Source of the DNA: Kuschelorhynchus macadamiae
Lineage: Eukaryota; Arthropoda; Insecta; Coleoptera; Curculionidae
Assembly (NCBI GenBank): GCA_030620095.1
Contig: JAUTXW010002478.1
Span: forward strand, 248,001-312,000
DNA: 64,000 bases
Reading direction: 5' to 3'
Shown: positions 57,701 through 64,000 of the stretch, one piece after another
How positions within the stretch are numbered: position 1 is the first letter of the stretch
Layout of the letters: each line of letters opens with the position of its first letter
Translations under genes and position numbers: made by a program
The notes under the pieces: model-generated
Told to the model about the DNA's origin: nothing
Databases searched by the model: none
Seen by the model: only the letters and a program-made list of their open reading frames with translations

Positions 57701-58127
57701 ATGAGTACAGTGATAATTATAAATAATAAAAAATATAAATTTGCGAATAAATACCACTTAAATATATTTTTTAAAATTTAATTATAATTTAACTATTTGA
57801 TATGAATAAAATTCTTTAATATTTTCATTGCAGGTACCATAGAGAAATATAAACTATTTAATATATATCCTGTACAGGGATTGTATAGTGAATCTGTATC
57901 GAATCTGTATAGCAGCGATATCAATTCGATAAATAAAACTTTATTCAATCTAAATACAAACTATATCGTAGCGATACCGCATGGATAAATATACCTTTGT
58001 GGTATCTGTAGTCAGAATGTATTTAAACCCTTATCGTCGCTGTATCAAAATAGTATAGACTACCTTTATCGAAGTAAAGATTTCAATATAGATTCTATAC
58101 AGGTTATTTATATTTTGGTTATGCGGG

Positions 58128-59943
58128 AAGTTACATGTACCGTTCCCAAGAAAAACGCTGACGCAAATGATTTTCACACTGCCAATTTCCAGAACTGATA
58201 TCGTTTTTGCTGATGTAGATTGCCAGGCCTGAAGGTTTCATTCTGTTTTAATATAATTGTATAAAACATTCTCTATCTTGACTTCTTACTGTAAAAAAAT
58301 GTATATTTGTAATAAAATAATTTTTCAAAAATAAAGTTTAATTTTCAAAGTTGCTGTGTGTGGTTTCAACCATTTGGCGCCTATCCAGTGAACCTACGGT
58401 GAGCTACATAAGAAGAGGAACGGAATGGGAGAAGAAATACAATATTGTAAGCGATTTTCTTTTTTGCCCCTCCTAAATCCTCTGTATAAGGATTTTTGGT
58501 TAGGGACATTTTTAGGCATAGTGCATCGAGCATAGTAGTTTAAAATTCCTGTCTACTGAAAACGCTTGAAATTTTTAATAAAACAATTTTCAATTTTGCT
58601 TTATTTTTTAGAATAAAATATAATACCTGTACTAAAAAGAGTGTATGATACACCAGAAACCAAACTTATTTTTGTAGATTTACCAATATAAATAAAAATT
58701 ACGTATTTTAAACCTATTTATGAATGAATTAGAGGAAATAATATATAGTTTAAGTTCTATTAGTTTCAGCTCTGAAACGCAGAAGTTAAAAACAAATCAA
58801 AATATAGAAGGCAGCCCAAAATTAGCAGGGACATTTTTAAGAGTAAAATACAAAATATTAAGCCGCTTGATGGCGATAGTGATAATTTAAATAAATTTGT
58901 CAAAATATGTATGTATAAACCATTAAAAGACAACGATTTCGATCAACATATAGTCGAATGTATCCAAGAAAAATTAACTGGCCGAGCAGAAGCAATGGTT
59001 GGCAATCGTGTTGAATTAGATACTTGGGAAAAATTTTGGTAGTAGGTTACAATTAATAAGAAGTAGCATATTACAATATAAACAAAAATATAGACGAAAA
59101 ACTGTGTCATATTAATTATTATGATAAAACTGCTTGAAACACCTTCATTGCAGGGTGTACTGCTACATTAAAAAATAATATGCATTTAAAAAAGCCCGTA
59201 TCTTTAGAAGAATCAATGGTATATGTTAATGAATTCGAAAAGTTTGAAAGACTTTACCGCGGTATATCTAATAGTGATAGAAACAAAAAAATCATATTAA
59301 ACATATACTTAGCTATAAAAAAATAATTATCAGAATTTTCCTAACATAAGTTTTAATAAATTTCGTTATATGTCAAATACCCAAAGTAGAAATTTTTCAC
59401 CGAAACGAATTGAGTCTAATCAACTTATTGACGTGCAATCACGTCCACCAAGAAGAAATCCAATTAATAGAGAAGTTTTTGGACCCCCTCGCAATGTTTT
59501 TAAACCTAATCCGAGTTGGTCACAAAATCTTCCAATGTCTACCACATCTAGAAACCCCACTATTAATGATGAACAGGCGAAATCTACTGAATCAAAATGT
59601 TTCAAACCAAAATGTTTTCAGACCCAATTTTTATAACCAAAAACCTAACTTAGTATTCGAGTAACAACACTCGAACGAATATTGCGAAGAAACAGAAAAT
59701 GTCTATGGTGAAGCACATAACAGTTATACTGACTATAAAAACGAAAACCCTAACAATGTTCAAAATTTTGAGGAACATGACCACCAAAATTGGACTTATA
59801 ACGAACGCAATGTAGACAATCTACAAAATTTTCAAGACGACGCTCAGATTTGACAGAAATATATATTTCATCAAATGACGCACTTCTATATAAACAGATC
59901 TAGCACAAGATGGACAAAGACATTTTATGTGGACTTTCCAGAA
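58128..59943 (+). mobile_element. Second gypsy-like LTR element, 5' remnant
   Basis: The putative LTR part is 58128-58372 (TATAAAAC near 58260, AATAAAG near 58331) and ends before a primer-site-like TTTGGCGCCTATCCAG at 58373. A leader and gag follow. It is cut at 59943 by the hAT element; no pol is seen beyond. The start of the LTR is not defined. Confidence 0.6.
58719..59930 (+). pseudogene. gypsy-like Gag remnant
   Basis: ATG at 58719 (MNELEEIIYSLSS) leads, through several frameshifts, to the errantivirus-like capsid pattern: a FDGDSDNLNKFVKICM equivalent, LTGRAEAMVGNRVELDTWEK and LKKPVSLEESMVYVNEFEKF. An Arg/Pro/Asn-rich tail follows (59370-59650; PPRRNPINREVFGPP) and then an Asn-rich end (NNVQNFEEHDHQNW, NVDNLQNFQDD) that resembles the Gag tail of the provirus at 10850-11030. 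At least four breaks. Confidence 0.7.
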
Positions 59944-61580
59944 CAGTAGCGGCTATTCAGGTGAAGTAGGTGAAGTGCTACTTCACCAGGAAAAATAAAC
60001 AAGCAAACATCTAACTATATTTATTATATATTTCTTAAAATTTTAGTTTTTACATTCATTTATTCACCTAATTGGCAAAAAATAAACTGTATATCTCGAA
60101 TAAATATTTTACTTGACCGTTGGCGGCATGTCTTTACGATTTTCCTACTATGTTTCCATGACAACGCGTACGCGATGACGTCGAGCGTAGGGAGGAATAA
60201 TGTTAACCAGCGCCATACAACGCTCTCTGCGAAGTGCTGCCCCAGTACTCTACACCCACGTGTCGTTCAGTTTGGGGTGGTTGTTTACTTTTATTTTAGC
60301 GGAATTCGCTGCAACCGGTGAGTTCCTTTGCAGTTTGCTCGACTGTTTTGTGTTATATTTATTTATGGTGTTGTTACAACTTTATTTGGTGTCGGGTTTA
60401 TTAATGTACATTGACTATAATATTTACCCTTTAAAATGAATCCGATCAAGGATGTGGTTTGCATTTTGTGGGAAACTCCATTTAATCGATAGAAGAAACA
60501 AGATCAGAGGGATGTATTAAATAGGCAGCCAAGGTTTGACTCGACAATTTCCACAAAAAAAGAAATAAAAAAAAGTGGCAGAACATGGAATGTAAGTTTT
60601 AAGTCATCCTGGTTTTCGGCGTACAAATGGTTATGTAGTAGTCAAATATTACAAAAATTGTTCTGCTGGCCTTGTTTACTATTTTCCAATAAATATTCAG
60701 TGTGGAATAAGGAAGGATTTGCAGGTATGTTAAATATATCAAGGTCTTTCCATAAACATGAAGACTCGGCGGAGCATTTAAAATGCGAATTAATGCTAAA
60801 AGCATTTGTAAAAAATCAAAGCACTATAGCTGACGCTTTAAAAGAAAATGCTAAACTGTATAAAAAACATTTTAACGAAAACGTCCGGTTAAATAGACTA
60901 TTTATGGGTTTGGTAATTGACGGACTCTTGGACCTTGCAAAACAAGAGTTAGCCTTTCGCGGTCATGATGAGAGCAGCGAGTAAATAAACGGGGGGAATT
61001 TTAAAGAGCTTTTTGGTTTATTAATATCGAGAAGTTCCCAAGAACTAAAAAATCATCACGAAAAAATTAAAAATGTTTTTACTGGTGACTCGAAAACTAT
61101 TCAAAACGAAATAATTGAATGCATTTCTAATTATTTAAATGATAATGTAAAAAATGAAATAATGGACACACAGTTTTTTTTGTGCAAGTGGTTGACACCA
61201 CTGATATTACGCAAACCTCCCAGAGCTTCATAATTTAAGATACGTTAGTTCAGAAGGTTCAATAGTCGAGAGATTCTTAGGATTTTATAATGACAGCTCC
61301 GATAGAACGTCGGAGAATTTATATTCTTTATTGGGTCAAATTTTGGACCAATTTGACTATAAACGTAAATTAATAGAGCGATGTTACGATGGCGCAAGTG
61401 TGATGTCTGGGCATCTAAATAGCCTTAAAAAAAAATTAAAGAAAAAGCCCCGCAGGCTGTATTTGTCCATTGTCTTGGGCATCGTCTTAACCTTGTGATG
61501 CAGCAAAGTCTAAAAAATATTTCGTTTTTACAAGCCTTAGTGGTATTCCCTCATTTTTTCATCACTCACTTTACTTATTA
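59944..61580 (+). mobile_element. hAT transposon 5' part (ZMYM-like family), truncated
   Basis: It starts CAGTAGCGGCTATTCAGG at 59944 and contains a 10-bp hairpin right inside the end (GGTGAAGTAG / CTACTTCACC). The transposase ORF begins near 60436. The 3' half with the CERTF dimerisation region is missing; sequence homologous to that half occurs instead at 20161-20382. No 3' end found. Confidence 0.75.
60436..61575 (+). pseudogene. hAT (ZMYM1-like) transposase, N-terminal two thirds, with stops
   Basis: The start MNPIKDVVCILWETPFNR is followed by a stop. The TTF-type zinc-finger region is SWFSAYKWLCSS...KLFCWPCLLFSN (Cys pair near 60660-60675), then GFAGMLNISRSFHKHEDSAEHLKC split by a few residues. 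Then comes FMGLVIDGLLDLAKQELAFR, with a stop at 60982, and the catalytic start VDTTDI (first Asp near 61195). After a frameshift come ERFLGFYNDSS, CYDGASVMSGHLNSL (second Asp near 61390) and a degenerate AVFVHCLGHRLNL-like stretch. Three or more breaks. This is the domesticated-looking hAT family that also gave rise to vertebrate ZMYM1-type genes, known from the family. Confidence 0.8.
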
Positions 61581-61610
61581 AATGAATTTAAATATTCATT
61601 TAATAAGTAA
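61571..61610. repeat. 40-bp near-perfect palindrome
   Basis: The arms are TTACTTATTAAATGAAT and ATTCATTTAATAAGTAA (17 bp each, exact) with a 6-bp AT spacer. It sits at the breakpoint where the hAT coding similarity ends. Confidence 0.92.
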
Positions 61611-61854
61611 AAAACTAGTAGATAAAAATATCGAAATAGCATTTAAATATAGACAACCAGAAGATGTGAATTTTTCATTTTCTTTAAATCCAAACGCAAA
61701 AATAATAAAGAACGTCCCAGTCACAATTTTTGATGGAGATATTTTAACTAAAACAGACACGATGAATGGCCTAATTCCCCAAATTTTGACCCATTCAAAC
61801 AATGGATTTGCCCCATTCAAACAATCGTGTTTATTTGGTTCGATTACGAGTTAA
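61611..61854 (+). CDS. Unrecognised open frame at the hAT breakpoint
   Basis: About 80 codons, open and protein-like: KNIEIAFKYRQPEDVNFSFS, PVTIFDGDILTKTDTMNGLI, then a stop at 61854. It is followed within 35 bp by AATAAATAAATAAA, so it could be a 3'-terminal coding piece of some element. No domain recognised and no start assigned. Confidence 0.3.
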
Positions 61855-62399
61855 TTTGTGTGACAAATTCCATAATAAATAAATAAATCTTGAAAACAGC
61901 GTTAGAGTGTAGTTTAGTTTGCTCTCGTGGGATGGAAATTTAAATTTCCTGTAAAACTGTGGAACTTAAGCTGAAAACTCGAAAATAAGTCGTAAACATT
62001 TTGCCGCGAAAGAAAATATCCTTTCTGACAGTTGGAAGTAAGGTTAGTTTTGAAAAACCTGTTCTTCATTTTTGCACGTCAAATTTTAGGCGCATTATCA
62101 TCTACCAATTGATGTAAACAGGATCAGGTGTTCTGCTGCCGGTCACTAAAAAAAAACTATATCCTAAGCGACATAATTCTTCTCTTTTGCTGAGTAGTGC
62201 AGTTATATATTATCTATGGATTAAAATAGTGCGCCAAAGAAAAATCGCAACATTCAAACAAAACTTTTTCTTCTTTAATTTTGTAGACTTAAATAGTGAT
62301 ATTGTTGAATGTTCTTCATTATATTAACACGACTAATCAATTAAAAGAGCGGACTCAGATGACGTCAAATTTGATTGTTGCATAGTTTTTGGATTTTTT
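61855..62399. other. Non-coding
   Basis: No exon, terminus or RNA gene recognised; probably includes the 5' UTR of the element that starts at about 62.4 kb. Confidence 0.4.
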
Positions 62400-64000
62400 T
62401 AAATTGGATTACGTGAAAACAATGTTTAAAGAGAAGACTCTTGTTTTTCCATGTTGCGCGGGTAAGCAACTTATACTGAGACATTATTTTTGTGTGGTCT
62501 GTCATGCTGTAGTCATAAGTCTTGCTGGGAGAGGAAGAAAGATTGGATGCACATTGATGAACATAAGATCTACTGTTCTCAGTCTTGTAAGGATAATGAT
62601 AGCACTGTTGAATTTCTCAAAGAAATAATTGCAGATCTAAAGAGGGAAAATGCACAACTACGTGAAGAGCTCGAATAAAAAGACAACTACCTGAAAAATA
62701 CAAAGAAAAGATCCCTAGTATTTGAAGATGAAGTTTTCGATATGGAAGCTTACTACAAAAAACTGTTTGATGAAAAATCTCTAGAAATCCAATCGCTAAC
62801 GAAAAAAAACCACGATCTCGAGCAAAAACTAAAAATCAATGCTGAACCTCAGAATAAATCTCTAGTGGATCAGGTGTGATTGGCGTGTCAAACCGTACCA
62901 CATTTTCATAAAACTATAGATACTCAGACCGAATCCGCCAAAATGAGCACTAAAGCACAGACAGAAATCGATGGAGACATAATTAGCGATGTTCTATTTT
63001 ACCGTGCTATTATGCATATACATAGATCATTCAACTTAAACAGAGCTGTTGGATGTGAGTGCAGATGTTGGATCACATGTTCACGACACTGGAGAAAGTC
63101 AAGTATTACCTCAGCATAAGTACAAACAACAAATACTGATCATAGGGGACTCTGTTGCAAAAGCATGTGGAATGTTTTTTAAAAGATTCACAAACAGAAA
63201 CTTCGACATTAACGTTCAATATCAGGATACAATCAATTTTGACGACATTCAGGCAAAACTGCGGACTTACGGCAGACGATTTTCCAAAAATGATTTTCTG
63301 TTTGTGTTTACGAGTCCGGACGATATCGCTAGTGAAAGTGGAGTTGGAGAGTCTGCTATAGAAAAATTGCTGTCATTTTCCAGAAATACAAATCTGGTGG
63401 TTCTTGGTTCTCCCTATGTAAATCCTGACAAAATAAACTTCAATAAATTGATTGCTTTCCAAAACCGTTCAGTGGCAAAGTCCATCCAAGTATTACACAA
63501 CAAGGCTCATTTTATTGATGTTAACGATTTCAATATTAATTATCAGGAGCTTCATACATCCATTGGGTACAGAAATAAAATTAACTTTGTACGCTATATC
63601 TGCGAAACAATTATTAAACCTGGGTCAGCTAAATTGATCAATGAAGAAATAGTCCAGCAACATCGGATTTTCGTAGATCGATTGGAAAAATTAAGACTTG
63701 ACGCTTCCAACACCATTATAGAGACTAGGGCAGGACAGCAAAGACTACCAATGCAATTATGTCTACCAACCCTACAGGTTCTTATCGTCCGAATTTGGGC
63801 GTTGCTTCCAAGAAGATGGCCTCAAGTTTCACCAAGTTTGTGTACTTTTCCTTCAACCTTAAACACTGATTCGTCTTCAAACAGAATACTTGGGAATAGT
63901 ACTCTTTCTCGTGAGAGATGCTATACAACAAGGGACTGGTGACGAATTTGTTCAGGGAACTGATATGTTGTGTGGTGATGGACATGGTCAAGTTAAAGTT
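62400..64000 (+). mobile_element. Non-LTR retrotransposon E, ORF1 region, runs off the right edge
   Basis: It carries a zinc finger, coiled coil and SGNH-esterase ORF1 of a CR1-like element. The ORF2 would lie to the right of the window. The 5' boundary is not defined. Confidence 0.65.
62422..63942 (+). pseudogene. Element E ORF1: zinc finger, coiled coil, SGNH hydrolase domain
   Basis: MFKEKTLVFPCCAGKQL opens a Cys/His finger that, after a frameshift near 62485, continues CGLSCCSHKSCW ... HKIYCSQSCKD. A long coiled coil follows (EFLKEIIADLKRENAQL, then EIQSLTKKNHDLEQKL) with in-frame stops at 62676 and 62877, then a DTQTES...KAQTE linker. A frameshift near 63050 leads to the esterase: ILIIGDSVAKACG (GDS nucleophile, about 63138), an extended beta/alpha domain, and YQELHTS (candidate catalytic His near 63550). 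A basic tail follows. SGNH domains in ORF1 proteins are known from CR1-type elements; the role in retrotransposition is unclear. A frameshift near 63740 ends the frame. Confidence 0.75.

Larger units (their letters stand above)
52475..58127. mobile_element. Two-gene DNA transposon (CACTA/Mirage/Chapaev-like?) with DUF4806 and transposase genes
   Basis: The left end is CCCGTATAACCAAA at 52475. The right end, read inward, is CCCGCATAACCAAA at 58127. Subterminal TATAGATTC..TACAG-type motifs are repeated near both ends (52522, 52728, 57868-57915, 58087). Inside lie two convergent spliced genes: a DUF4806-type protein (53018-55077, plus) and a large transposase-like protein (55340-57465, minus). 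Length 5653 bp. AA on both sides may be a 2-bp target duplication, which I cannot confirm. Later insertions lie in its introns and flanks. The superfamily assignment rests on remembered resemblance of the transposase and is tentative. Confidence 0.65.

Noticed and set aside
1..64000. CRISPR array, operons, riboswitches or bacterial genes
   Set aside because: The sequence is insect nuclear DNA; tandem repeats found have no regular short repeat/spacer pattern and no bacterial gene was seen.

Overview
The window looks like AT-rich, intron-bearing nuclear DNA of an insect. It is dominated by layers of old transposable elements. The evidence is insect-type Jockey/CR1/I-like non-LTR elements, an errantivirus-type LTR element (gypsy clade with env), pogo, Tc1/mariner and hAT relics, MITEs and many TA microsatellites. 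A beetle or other holometabolous insect is my guess; I cannot fix the order from sequence alone. Host coding sequence is sparse. It consists of one PDZ-domain first exon (7.9-8.1 kb, minus), two exons of a CISD2-type CDGSH iron-sulphur protein (45.56-45.64 and 49.20-49.41 kb, minus), a possible THAP-like first exon (28.62 kb, plus) and a small broken ORF at 48.8-49.0 kb. All coordinates and repeats were read by eye without alignment software.

Layout. 0-6 kb: a minus-strand non-LTR element (A) split by a plus-strand non-LTR element (B) with a 6-bp target duplication. 8.9-16.8 kb: a full-length errantivirus-like provirus with 185-bp LTRs, gag, pol, env, primer site and polypurine tract, inactivated by a few stops and frameshifts. 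16.8-19.2 kb: dispersed and tandem repeats. 19.2-23 kb: a decayed I-like element (D) carrying a hAT fragment. 23-26.4 kb: a Tc1/mariner relic abutting a 2.7-kb pogo element. 28.6-33.6 kb: the THAP-like exon and a long CR1/Jockey element (C) with an almost intact reverse transcriptase. 34.9-36.6 kb: a non-autonomous hAT with a perfect 8-bp duplication, then a nested hairpin. 38.2-40.8 kb: a second pogo element. 41-43.5 kb: a Harbinger-type MITE, a direct repeat enclosing a scrap of reverse transcriptase, and a Tc1 relic. 45.5-49.4 kb: CISD2 with a repeat-filled intron. 49.8-52.1 kb: a large interrupted inverted repeat around a mariner scrap.

52.5-58.1 kb holds the most interesting unit. Between short inverted ends lie two convergent, spliced genes: a DUF4806-type protein on plus and a large transposase-like protein on minus, the latter broken by only two stops and one frameshift. 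This looks like a two-gene DNA transposon, perhaps of the CACTA/Mirage/Chapaev group. 58.1-59.9 kb is a second gypsy-like LTR remnant cut by a ZMYM-type hAT (59.9-61.6 kb). The window ends in the ORF1 of another non-LTR element (zinc finger, coiled coil, SGNH esterase).

Almost every element is non-autonomous now. Nesting order and target duplications give a relative history: A before B, the dispersed repeat before the errantivirus, and the gypsy remnant before the hAT. No rRNA, intact tRNA or CRISPR was seen; one tRNA-derived SINE-like segment is at 57.6 kb.
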